In this document: positions 25,648 to 33,587 of the stretch, in pieces
Layout of the letters: each line of letters begins with the position of its first letter
Position numbering within the stretch: the stretch's first letter is position 1
Assembly: GCA_012837715.1 (NCBI GenBank)
Contig: DUQR01000043.1
Coordinates: forward strand, 1 to 64,000
Length of the DNA stretch: 64,000 nucleotides
DNA from: Bacillota bacterium
GTDB taxonomy: Bacteria; Bacillota; UBA4882; UBA10575
Direction: 5' to 3'
Translations under genes and position numbers: made by a program
Notes under the pieces: generated by a model
Told to the model about the DNA's origin: nothing
Seen by the model: the letters and a program-made list of their open reading frames with translations, nothing else
Databases searched by the model: none

Positions 25648-26711
25648 TGCCAAAGGTATTTCTCTTTGGATATTATGGCTTCGGAAACCTGGGAGATGAA
25701 CTTTTACGCGCTTACTACACAAATTTATTGCGCGACCATTTTCCTGCTAGCCAGTTGTTTGTTTTGCTCCATAGCGACCAGGCGCCCAAAGAAAAGGAGG
25801 CGACGGGATATACGGCGGTGAACCGGTGGTGCTTATGGCGGCTTTCCCGGCTAATGGCGCCGGGGGATCTCCTGCTGGGGGGCGGGGGTAGTATTTTTCA
25901 GGATCTGACTAGCCAACGGAGTCTTCTTTATTATCTTGCCCTCCTACACCTAGCCCGGCGCCGGCGGGTTGCCATTATCCTGGCTGGTCAGGGGATCGGG
26001 CCCTTGTCGCCTTGGGGCCAAAAGGTGGCCGGTCCCGTACTCAACCAGGCCGCCATTATTACCTGCCGGGATCAGGAGTCTTTTACCGCTTTGCAAGAGA
26101 TGGGGGTGAAGAATCCCCTGCTTTATCCAGGTGTTGATCCCTTATGGGATTATCCGGTCCCGCCGCTACCTACAGTCGCGGCTTCCGGCGCCGCTTCCCG
26201 GGTGGTTGGGTATATTTTCCGGCCGGGGGATCTTCAAACGAAAAAAACCCTACTTAAAGCCTTGAACGCTCGCTTTGGCGGGTTAAGGCTGCTTGTTTTT
26301 GCGCCCGGGGACGAGCAGCCGGCGCAGAGGCTGGCCGGGGAGCTTGGTCTTGCGCCCCCGCAAACCATCGGGAACTTGGCGGACTTTATGACGCTGGTTC
26401 CGGAACAGTCCATCATCATCAGCCAGCGGCTGCATGGCCTTTTGTTGGCGGCCCGGTACGGCCTGCCGGGAGTGGGTTTGAGCGATGACCCGAAAATCCA
26501 TGCCTTTTGTCGGCAAATGCAGTGGCCTTGTTGGGGCTGGTCCGAGCAAGGTCTATGCGCCAAGGTCATCACCGCGGTTGCCTCAGGCGTGAGTGGTGGG
26601 GACGGTGTTACCCAACGGATACGGCGACAGACGGCAGGAATGGCGCAAAAAGGGGAGGAGGATAGGCAGTGGTTGCTTCAACAGTTACGCACAGTACTCC
26701 CCGGAAGATAA
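25647..26711 (+). CDS. csaB: Polysaccharide pyruvyl transferase CsaB
   Basis: 354 residues. The N-terminus FLFGYYGFGNLGDELL and later GGGGSIFQDLTSQRSLLYYL, GQGIGPL and QRLHGLLLAARYGLP are hallmarks of the CsaB family. These enzymes add ketal-pyruvate to the secondary cell-wall polymer that SLH domains bind. A gene for an SLH protein lies 2 kb downstream, a coherent pairing. GTG 25647 shares a base with the previous stop and follows GAGGGGAGG. The 3-prime end overlaps the next start by 43 bp. Confidence 0.9.
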   Translation: MPKVFLFGYYGFGNLGDELLRAYYTNLLRDHFPASQLFVLLHSDQAPKEKEATGYTAVNRWCLWRLSRLMAPGDLLLGGGGSIFQDLTSQRSLLYYLALLHLARRRRVAIILAGQGIGPLSPWGQKVAGPVLNQAAIITCRDQESFTALQEMGVKNPLLYPGVDPLWDYPVPPLPTVAASGAASRVVGYIFRPGDLQTKKTLLKALNARFGGLRLLVFAPGDEQPAQRLAGELGLAPPQTIGNLADFMTLVPEQSIIISQRLHGLLLAARYGLPGVGLSDDPKIHAFCRQMQWPCWGWSEQGLCAKVITAVASGVSGGDGVTQRIRRQTAGMAQKGEEDRQWLLQQLRTVLPGR

Positions 26712-27445
26712 AGGTTTTGGGGTTTCCTGTTGCTGCCATCGATCTGGCAACAGCCGTCCGCCAATTGGGGGCGGTTCTCGCCAGTAAGCAGAAGGGAAGA
26801 ATAAGGGTCGTCACGCTGAACCCGGAGATGTTAATGGCGGGGTTGAACAATCCAGAGCTTGGCCAGGCGCTGTGTAGCGCCGATTTGGTTGTGCCCGATG
26901 GCATCGGCATTGTCTGGGCGTTACGCCGGGCCGGATATCGGCAGAAGCAAAGGGTGACTGGGGTCGACCTGGTGGAAACGGTCCTTACGGAAGAGGCCTC
27001 TGCCGGACTCCGCCTCTTTTTACTGGGCGGGAAGCCGGGTGTGGCCGAAGAAGCCAAAACTAACCTGCAACGGCGGTGGTCTACTTTACAGGTGGTTGGT
27101 TACCATCATGGTTACTTTTCGTCTGGGGAAAACAAAAGCGTCGTTCAGTTGATTAACCAAGCCCAACCCGATCTGCTCCTGGTCGGAATGGGGGTTCCCC
27201 GCCAAGAAATTTGGTTGGCTAAACAATGGAGTAACTTGACGGTTCCGGTGGGAATCGGCATCGGTGGCCTGCTTGATCTTTGGGCGAACCGGACCAAACG
27301 GGCGCCCCTCTTGATTAGGCGAATGGGCCTGGAATGGGCATACCGGGCCTGGCGGGAACCGGCCCGTTGGTACCGGTTACGGGTCTTACCCGCTTTTATC
27401 TTTAAGGTCTGGGTCGAACAAGGCTTTTTGCGTTGTAACCGATAA
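26669..27445 (+). CDS. WecG/TagA/CpsF-family glycosyltransferase
   Basis: 258 residues with the GT26 pattern: VLGFPVAAIDLATAVRQL, VTLNPEMLMAGLNNPEL, SADLVVPDGIGIVWALR, LFLLGGKPGV, and VGMGVPRQEIWLAK. Family members transfer N-acetylmannosamine(uronate) to lipid-linked GlcNAc, an early step of wall teichoic acid or secondary polymer synthesis. GTG 26669 follows GGGGAGGAGG. The final seven codons and the stop lie in the end of a MITE-like repeat (27423 onward), so the C-terminus GFLRCNR derives from the element. Confidence 0.9.
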   Translation: MVASTVTHSTPRKIKVLGFPVAAIDLATAVRQLGAVLASKQKGRIRVVTLNPEMLMAGLNNPELGQALCSADLVVPDGIGIVWALRRAGYRQKQRVTGVDLVETVLTEEASAGLRLFLLGGKPGVAEEAKTNLQRRWSTLQVVGYHHGYFSSGENKSVVQLINQAQPDLLLVGMGVPRQEIWLAKQWSNLTVPVGIGIGGLLDLWANRTKRAPLLIRRMGLEWAYRAWREPARWYRLRVLPAFIFKVWVEQGFLRCNR

Positions 27446-27545
27446 AACGATTTCGAGACAAGATCTAGTCATTGACTTAAATGCGGTGATCAATATATAT
27501 GATATATGGTCTCGGAATTATTAAAGCAAAGCACAACACAGAAAG
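27423..27545 (-). repeat. MITE-like interspersed repeat, copy D (inverted)
   Basis: Relative to copy A this element is inverted. Read on the minus strand it runs from CTTTCTGTGTTGTG to ACAACGCAAAAAGC, shares GTTGTGCTTTGC and ATATTGATCACCG with copy A, and shares 17 bases, GTTACAACGCAAAAAGC, with copy B. It supplies the stop codon of the upstream glycosyltransferase gene. Confidence 0.7.
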
Positions 27546-27589
27546 TCCGAACAGTGCGGCGGAAAGGGCAGAAACGGGGAGGAGACCAG

Positions 27590-28453
27590 ATGGTTGGGGT
27601 GAAAGCGAAAGGAAGCCGTCTACGAAGGGAACTCTTTGATTATTTAGGAATCTTCATCGGTGTCAACCTAACCGCCCTTGGTTTGGTGTGGTTTTTGATT
27701 CCCAATAGAATCGCCGCCGGGGGCATCAGCGGATTAGCTACGGTTCTCTACTACCTATGGGGGTGGCCGGTGGGCTTAGTCATGCTGATCGTGAATATCC
27801 CGCTCTTATCAGCCTGTCTTTTTTTGTTCGGTCCCAGTTTCGGACTGAAGACCTTTTTCGGTACGGTGCTTTTGGCGGCGGCGGTCGAATCTTGGGGGCA
27901 GGTCGTTCAGCCTTTAACAGCCGATCCGCTCCTCGGTTCCTTGTGGGGTGGGGTCTTAGCGGGAGTCGGGGTTGGGATCGCCCTCCGGCGTCATGGCACA
28001 ACGGGCGGGACGGATTTGGCAGCCAAACTTCTGGCCCATTTCACCCCCCTCTCCATGGGCCAAGCAATCCTGCTTTTCGACGGACTGGTGATCGGATTGG
28101 CTGGTTTTGTCTTTAATTCAGTCGAATTAATGCTTTATGCCTTGATTTCCATCGTTGTCTCTGGTAAAATAATAGACGGAGTATTGGAAGGTTTTAACTA
28201 TTCCAAAGGAGTCTACATTATCTCTGAACACTCGGACCGGATCGCCCAAAGGATCATGCATGAACTGGACCGGGGAGTAACCGGTTTGTCCGGAAGGGGA
28301 ATCTACTCGGACCAAAGCCGTGAGGTTCTCTTGTGTGTGGTAGGACGGGCGGAAGAGATGCGCTTGAAGCGTCTGGTTAAAGCAGAAGACCCGAAAGCCT
28401 TTGTGATTGTGACCAATGTCCATGAAGTACTAGGTGAAGGTTTTAAGGAATAG
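27590..28453 (+). CDS. YitT family membrane protein
   Basis: 287 residues: five to six membrane segments (DUF161 type, with FLIPNRIAAGGISGLAT and RRHGTTGGTDLAAKLL), then a cytoplasmic DUF2179 domain (SKGVYIISEHSDRIAQRIM... GLSGRGIYSDQSREVLLCVV... DPKAFVIVTNVHEVLGEGF). The family is widespread in Bacillota and its transported substrate is not known. ATG 27590 is preferred, since GGGGAGGAGA precedes it and it gives the family's normal length; an ATG at 27506 lies in the repeat without an SD. Confidence 0.92.
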   Translation: MVGVKAKGSRLRRELFDYLGIFIGVNLTALGLVWFLIPNRIAAGGISGLATVLYYLWGWPVGLVMLIVNIPLLSACLFLFGPSFGLKTFFGTVLLAAAVESWGQVVQPLTADPLLGSLWGGVLAGVGVGIALRRHGTTGGTDLAAKLLAHFTPLSMGQAILLFDGLVIGLAGFVFNSVELMLYALISIVVSGKIIDGVLEGFNYSKGVYIISEHSDRIAQRIMHELDRGVTGLSGRGIYSDQSREVLLCVVGRAEEMRLKRLVKAEDPKAFVIVTNVHEVLGEGFKE

Positions 28454-28590
28454 AATACATAAACACTACTGTTTTGTTAACCTAATAACAATTAATGTTT
28501 GAAAATATCTAGTGTAAAAGGAAGGAATTTGATCCAGGAAAGAGAATAATATAGGTAAGAGCCATTCTTGTGTTTTGGAGGTTGGGGGGG

Positions 28591-28656
28591 ATGAAGTTTT
28601 CCTTAACGAATCTCCAGTTCTCCTTGGCTCAAAAATATATAAAGAAGGAGGATTAG
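28591..28656 (+). CDS. Candidate 21-residue leader peptide before the SLH gene
   Basis: ATG 28591 follows GGAGGTTGGGGGGG; the frame (MKFSLTNLQFSLAQKYIKKED) stops at 28654-28656, one base before the SLH gene ATG, with that gene's SD inside its last codons. This arrangement suits translational coupling. Codon use over so short a stretch proves nothing. Confidence 0.35.
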   Translation: MKFSLTNLQFSLAQKYIKKED

Positions 28657-28657
28657 A

Positions 28658-29278
28658 ATGAGAAAAACTGTGGTTGTCTTGGTTACGCTTGCGATGCTAT
28701 TCTCGGTTGTTCCGGCAGTGATGGGTGCGTTCGAAGATGCGCCGAAAGCTACCCACTGGGCTTACGACAATTTTGCATTGCTTTATAATGCAGGATTGTT
28801 GAAAGGTTATCCCGACGGCACCTTTAAAGGCGAAAGGTATGCCACCCGTTACGAAATGGTCGAGTTAACCGCCCGGATCCTACAGTACTTGGAAAGCCAA
28901 ATCGCGGAGACCGGTATTGCTCTTCCCGAGAATGGCGGACGCGTTGCTCTTGATGAAGCCCAGGCAAAAGCGTTGATTGCTCAAGCTTTGGCAGAAGCTG
29001 ACTACGTAACCGCCGCCGAAATGAATACCGAGATTAGTGCTGTTTATGATGCTCTCCGTAGCCTTGAGCAGGAATTCCAAGCGGAGTTGGATGCGCGCAG
29101 CGACATCAACATTTCCTTGCTCGAAAGCAGAATCGCAGCGCTCGAAACTGCGGTCGAAGAACAAGGAACCAGGCTCGATGCTGTTGAGCAGCAGACCAAA
29201 TCCAATAAAACCCTGAGCATTGTCGGGTTGATTTTGGGTGTGGCCGGTATTGTCTTTGGGTTTGTGCCCGCGAATTAG
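28658..29278 (+). CDS. SLH-domain, coiled-coil, C-terminal membrane-anchor protein (Omp-alpha-like)
   Basis: 206 residues in four parts. These are a signal peptide (1-22, ending VMGA), one SLH domain (about 25-75: AYDNFALLYNAGLLKGYPDGTF), a coiled-coil rod (about 80-180, with LLESRIAALETAVEEQGTRL), and a C-terminal hydrophobic segment (IVGLILGVAGIVFGFV, about 187-202). This is the architecture of Thermotoga Omp-alpha and of OmpM-type tethers, which bind peptidoglycan or its polymer through SLH and hold an outer membrane by the far end. AAGAAGGAGG precedes ATG 28658. It supports a two-membrane envelope; a cytoplasmic-membrane anchor is the alternative. Confidence 0.75.
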   Translation: MRKTVVVLVTLAMLFSVVPAVMGAFEDAPKATHWAYDNFALLYNAGLLKGYPDGTFKGERYATRYEMVELTARILQYLESQIAETGIALPENGGRVALDEAQAKALIAQALAEADYVTAAEMNTEISAVYDALRSLEQEFQAELDARSDINISLLESRIAALETAVEEQGTRLDAVEQQTKSNKTLSIVGLILGVAGIVFGFVPAN

Positions 29279-29309
29279 TTCAGGATTTACATATCGTGCC
29301 ATCTTAAAC

Positions 29310-29336
29310 AGGCCGTTTTCATAACGGCCTTTTTTC
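29310..29336 (+). terminator. Terminator after the SLH gene
   Basis: AGGCCGTT (29310-29317) pairs with AACGGCCT (29323-29330), 5-nt loop, followed by a T tract. Confidence 0.9.
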
Positions 29337-29535
29337 TTTTGCCGGATCTAGTTTTTATTGCAAAGCGGCGAGTAATACTGGATTGGGATTCAGAAAGCAA
29401 GGAGAGGGCAAAAGCTCCTGGTGGTTATGGCTTGACAGGAGAAAGTTGGGTATGATAAATTAACATTTAATTGGATTGGATTTCTGAAGAAGTGCCGAAC
29501 ACAATGAGATAAGTATAGGGTGGGGGATAATAACG

Positions 29536-31701
29536 TTGGATTTGTGGAGTAATGAACTTAACCCAGCGCAAAGGGAAGCGGTCTGCCATACTGAAGGACC
29601 GCTTTTGATTTTAGCGGGGGCCGGCAGCGGTAAGACCCGGGTTCTGACCTACCGGATTGCCCAGTTGTTAATGAACGGGGTTGATCCCCGGCGCATCCTG
29701 GCGGTTACTTTTACTAATAAAGCGGCCCAGGAGATGAAGGAACGGGTCGGTAAGTTAATCGGACCGGAGGCCGCCCTGATTTGGTTGGCCACTTTTCATG
29801 CTACCTGTGTGCGGATTTTACGGCAGGATGGTGAAAGCATCGGGTTAGACCGCAATTTTCTGATCTATGACACGCAAGATCAGTTAATTGTGGTCCGGGA
29901 AGTCCTCCGGGAACTGAACCTAAGTGAAACCAATTTTAATCCCCGCAGTATTTTAGCGACAATTTCCAAGGCGAAAAATGAATTGATCGGACCGACGGAA
30001 TATGCGGCCGAGGCTACTGATTTCTGGGCGGGAGTGGTGAAAAAAGTTTACCCTCTTTACCAGCGAAAATTAGGGGATAACAGGGCGGTGGATTTTGATG
30101 ATCTGATCCGGTTGACCATTCGTTTATTCCAGGATTATCCCCTGGTGCTCGAAAAATATCAGGACAAGTTTAGATATATCATGATCGATGAATACCAAGA
30201 CACCAATCATGCCCAATACACTTTGGTGCATTTATTAGCCCAAAAATACCGTAACCTTTGTGTGGTGGGCGATGATGACCAGTCGATCTACGGTTTTCGT
30301 AATGCTGATATCCGTAACATCCTTGACTTTGAACGGGACTATCCCGAAGTTAAAGTGGTTAAATTGGAACAGAATTACCGTTCCACGCAGAACATTTTAA
30401 AAGTAGCGAACGAAGTAATCAAAAATAACTATGCCCGAAAAACAAAAACCCTGTGGACGGAGAATGAGGAAGGCGACCCGGTCACCATTTTAAAAGCCGC
30501 TGATGAACGGGAAGAGGCTTGGTTGGTGGCGGAGACCCTCGAAAACCTAGTTCAGCGCGAAGGGTGGCAGTATGCGGATTTTGCCTTCTTATACCGGACT
30601 AACGCCCAGTCCCGGGTCTTTGAAGAGGTCTTGATCCAAAAAGGCCTTCCTTACCAGGTAGTCGGAGGTCTGCGTTTCTATGATCGGAAGGAAATCCGGG
30701 ATCTGCTCAGTTACTTAAAACTGGTCTATAATCCCAATGACCGGATTAGTTTACGGCGGGTGATTAATACCCCAAAACGGGGGATTGGTGAAAAATCGGT
30801 TGAACGCTTCTTCGCCTTTGCCGACGGGCAAGGCCTCAGTATAATTGAAGCATTGGCACGGGTCAGCGAAGTCCCTGCTTTGACCGGTCGGGCGGTCAAG
30901 GCTTTATCCGGGTTCTATCAATTCTTGGACGAGATGTTGACGCTCCGGGAAACCACAACCGTCTCCTTTTTAACCCGGCGGATCATGGAAGCTTCGGGTT
31001 ATATCGAGAGTTTGCGGCAGGAAGGTACCGTAGAAGCGGAGAGCCGCTTAGAAAACCTGAACGAGTTTCTTTCGATCACCGCTGAATTTGAAAAGGAAAG
31101 TGCGGATCAGACTTTAGGGGCTTTTTTAGAGACCGTGGCCTTGGTGGCGGATGTTGATCAATATCAGGAAGAACAAGAGGGGATTACCTTGATGACGATC
31201 CACTCGGCCAAAGGGCTGGAGTTTCCCGTGGTTTTTCTGGTCGGTATGGAAGAAGGGATCTTTCCCCATAGCCGCTCCCTCATGGATGAGGCGGAACTAG
31301 AGGAAGAGCGCCGCCTTTGTTATGTGGGGATGACCCGGGCGCGCCGTCGCTTATACCTTTCCTATGCCTCAATGCGGACCTTGTATGGTAATACCCAGTA
31401 TCAAATGGCCTCCCGTTTTTTGCAGGAGATTCCATCCACCCTGCTGTGCTTCCCGGAAAACCTGACCTCCGCGTCGGCGCCCGAAGAAGTCTGCGCCCAA
31501 CCTATCGTTTCCACGGAGGTTTCCCCGGCGGGGCAACGGGAGTCCCCGCCCGTTAGTTACCAACCAGGAGATAAGGTGGTACACCGGAAATGGGGAAAGG
31601 GAACCGTTATTACCGTGGAGGGGGATAGGGTAAAAGTGGCTTTTCCCGGTTTAGGGATTAAAGAGTTGTTGGTTGATCTGGCGCCCTTGGAAAAGGCTTA
31701 A
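29536..31701 (+). CDS. pcrA: ATP-dependent DNA helicase PcrA/UvrD
   Basis: 721 residues with all SF1A motifs in order. These are Q-motif LNPAQREAV, Walker A LAGAGSGKTR (about residue 27), Ia TFTNKAAQEM, II IDEYQDTNHAQ, III VGDDDQSIYGFR, IV EQNYRST, V TLMTIHSAKGLEF and VI YVGMTRAR. PcrA unwinds DNA in repair and plasmid replication and clears stalled RNA polymerase. The C-terminal 50 residues hold the KVVHRKWGKGTV Tudor-like RNA-polymerase-binding fold seen in PcrA. TTG 29536 follows GGTGGGGG by about 9 nt. A plausible promoter is TTGACA near 29434 with GATAAA. Confidence 0.96.
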   Translation: MDLWSNELNPAQREAVCHTEGPLLILAGAGSGKTRVLTYRIAQLLMNGVDPRRILAVTFTNKAAQEMKERVGKLIGPEAALIWLATFHATCVRILRQDGESIGLDRNFLIYDTQDQLIVVREVLRELNLSETNFNPRSILATISKAKNELIGPTEYAAEATDFWAGVVKKVYPLYQRKLGDNRAVDFDDLIRLTIRLFQDYPLVLEKYQDKFRYIMIDEYQDTNHAQYTLVHLLAQKYRNLCVVGDDDQSIYGFRNADIRNILDFERDYPEVKVVKLEQNYRSTQNILKVANEVIKNNYARKTKTLWTENEEGDPVTILKAADEREEAWLVAETLENLVQREGWQYADFAFLYRTNAQSRVFEEVLIQKGLPYQVVGGLRFYDRKEIRDLLSYLKLVYNPNDRISLRRVINTPKRGIGEKSVERFFAFADGQGLSIIEALARVSEVPALTGRAVKALSGFYQFLDEMLTLRETTTVSFLTRRIMEASGYIESLRQEGTVEAESRLENLNEFLSITAEFEKESADQTLGAFLETVALVADVDQYQEEQEGITLMTIHSAKGLEFPVVFLVGMEEGIFPHSRSLMDEAELEEERRLCYVGMTRARRRLYLSYASMRTLYGNTQYQMASRFLQEIPSTLLCFPENLTSASAPEEVCAQPIVSTEVSPAGQRESPPVSYQPGDKVVHRKWGKGTVITVEGDRVKVAFPGLGIKELLVDLAPLEKA

Positions 31702-31803
31702 AAGCTCTCATCTGCCAGTATATCCCTGCAAACAAGGGGAAGGAACCCCTGGCTCCGAGGCGAAGTTTCATAAACGGACATTGCTTTGGCGGGAGGATAA
31801 GTT

Positions 31804-33426
31804 GTGAAAAAATCTGAAAAAAGGAAGCAACTATTATACTTAGCGCTTATAATTCTTTTTTTCCTCCTTCCCCTGACCGGAATGGAAATTGGATCGGATC
31901 AAGGTTTATTTAGTCAACCGGCGGTCATGGCGGGCGCGCCTGACCATCAATTACTCGGGTTAAACCGGGAAACCGATCACGGGAAAATAAGTTATAACCT
32001 ATTAATCAGTGGCGAATATACTTACCGTTCCTTTCTTTTGGAAGACCCTGAACGGTTAGTGATCGACCTGACGGGCGTGGAACCGGGGGCTGCCCTGTCC
32101 ACGGACGGACTGCCCGCAGGACCAGTTAAAGGGATACGGGTCAGCCGTTTTGACGAGAACACTACCCGGGTGGTGTTTGACCTTGACTATCTAATCGGGT
32201 ATAAGATTACCCGCTCTATTACTTCGCCCGCCGGTTTACGTCTGGACTTTAATGCGGTCTTAAAGGACGTAGGCTTCCAATCGGCCAGTGCGGCACCGGA
32301 GATTTACATTGAAACTTCCGGACCGGTCCAATATAAGCTTGATTATTTGCTGGACCCCCATCGGTTGGTGGTTGATCTCTGGGATGTAACCTTGGTCGGT
32401 CCGGCTTTGAGCGTTCCGGGTGATGACCGCTGGGTCTCCAATATCCGCGTCAGTCAATTTGATCCCCAAACCATCCGTCTGGTCTTAGCGATTAAAGAAC
32501 CCCGGAACTGTGTGGTGGCCGTGGACGAAAACAATCCGGGACGTTTGGTGATTAGAACCATTCCGGAACTGGTGGCGGCGACCTGGACGCCGCAGGCTGA
32601 CGGTGGGCAGTTGGTGCTTAAGGGGAACGGAACATTACAGGGAGAACCCACCTATGATCCGCAAAAGGGTAAACTCTATATTGAGATTCCCCATACCAAA
32701 CTCAGTGCCGGGTTTGAGTCCACTTGGCCGGAGCAGAGTGGAGTCCAGTTGCGGGAGAAAAGTCCTTCGACCATACAGGTTGAATTGGCGGTGCCCCGGG
32801 GGCATCAATACACTATTACTTGGACGCAAGACCGGAAGGAAATGACGGTCAAGGTGCAAAATGCCCCTTTATCCGGCAAAGTGATTATCCTCGATCCTGG
32901 GCATGGCGGCGCCGATGCCGGGGCGATTAGTCCCGGGGGCTTACGGGAGAAGGAATTAAACCTGGTGGTGGCGGTCCGGCTTAAAGAAAAATTGGAAGCC
33001 CTGGGGGCGGAGGTCCTGCTCACCCGGGAGGATGACCGTTATCTCTGGCTATATGACCGGGTGGCGATTGCCAACCGCGCCGGGGGCTCTGTACTCCTTA
33101 GTATCCATGCCAACAACCATGACAACCGGAAGATTTACGGTCTGGAGATTTGGCGCCATCCGGAACGCGAAGGTAGTGCCGTTTTAGCGGCGGCTTTGGC
33201 GGATGCGGTCTTAGCCCGGACCAAACAAAACTTCCGCGGGATCATGGCGAGCAAGGATTTTGTGCTGCCCCGGGAAGCGGAGATGCCGGCGATTATTTTC
33301 GAGATGGGTTTCATCTCTAATCCAGAGGAAGAAAAACTCCTCTTGACCGAGGAGTTTCAGGATAAAATTGCCGAAGGACTATGCCAAGGACTCTTAGACT
33401 ACTTTCAAGCTTCTCCCCCTCAATAG
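31804..33426 (+). CDS. N-acetylmuramoyl-L-alanine amidase with AMIN domains
   Basis: 540 residues. After a membrane/signal segment (about 12-24) come two AMIN-like domains (about 45-150, RLVIDLTGV...IRVSRFDENTTRVVFDL; about 160-260, RLVVDLWDV...IRVSQFDPQTIRLVL) and a third divergent beta region. The Amidase_3 domain (about 355-538) has the zinc ligands in LDPGHGGADAGA, EKELNL and SIHANNH and the catalytic Glu in IFEMGFISN. It cleaves the amide between MurNAc and the stem peptide; AMIN domains place such enzymes at septa or in envelope complexes. GTG 31804 follows GGGAGGA. Confidence 0.93.
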   Translation: MKKSEKRKQLLYLALIILFFLLPLTGMEIGSDQGLFSQPAVMAGAPDHQLLGLNRETDHGKISYNLLISGEYTYRSFLLEDPERLVIDLTGVEPGAALSTDGLPAGPVKGIRVSRFDENTTRVVFDLDYLIGYKITRSITSPAGLRLDFNAVLKDVGFQSASAAPEIYIETSGPVQYKLDYLLDPHRLVVDLWDVTLVGPALSVPGDDRWVSNIRVSQFDPQTIRLVLAIKEPRNCVVAVDENNPGRLVIRTIPELVAATWTPQADGGQLVLKGNGTLQGEPTYDPQKGKLYIEIPHTKLSAGFESTWPEQSGVQLREKSPSTIQVELAVPRGHQYTITWTQDRKEMTVKVQNAPLSGKVIILDPGHGGADAGAISPGGLREKELNLVVAVRLKEKLEALGAEVLLTREDDRYLWLYDRVAIANRAGGSVLLSIHANNHDNRKIYGLEIWRHPEREGSAVLAAALADAVLARTKQNFRGIMASKDFVLPREAEMPAIIFEMGFISNPEEEKLLLTEEFQDKIAEGLCQGLLDYFQASPPQ

Positions 33427-33429
33427 GGC

Positions 33430-33544
33430 TTTTTTGCATTGTTCTTTGCTTCAACAAACCCAATACAATAATTGATCGCCTGATTGAAGAGAAACACTAT
33501 ATATTATCCTAAACTCTTTTTCCTTCGTTACAACGCAAAAAGCG
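33430..33544 (+). repeat. MITE-like interspersed repeat, copy B
   Basis: The ends CTTTTTTGCATTGT (33430-33443) and ACAACGCAAAAAG (33532-33544) are inverted repeats. Internal CCCAAT and ATTGATCGCC blocks align with copy A. It lies between the amidase and GlmL-like genes and carries no open frame. Confidence 0.7.
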
Positions 33545-33587
33545 TAAATCAGGGACGGGAGGAGACGGCAGGCCAGGAGTGAACGGT

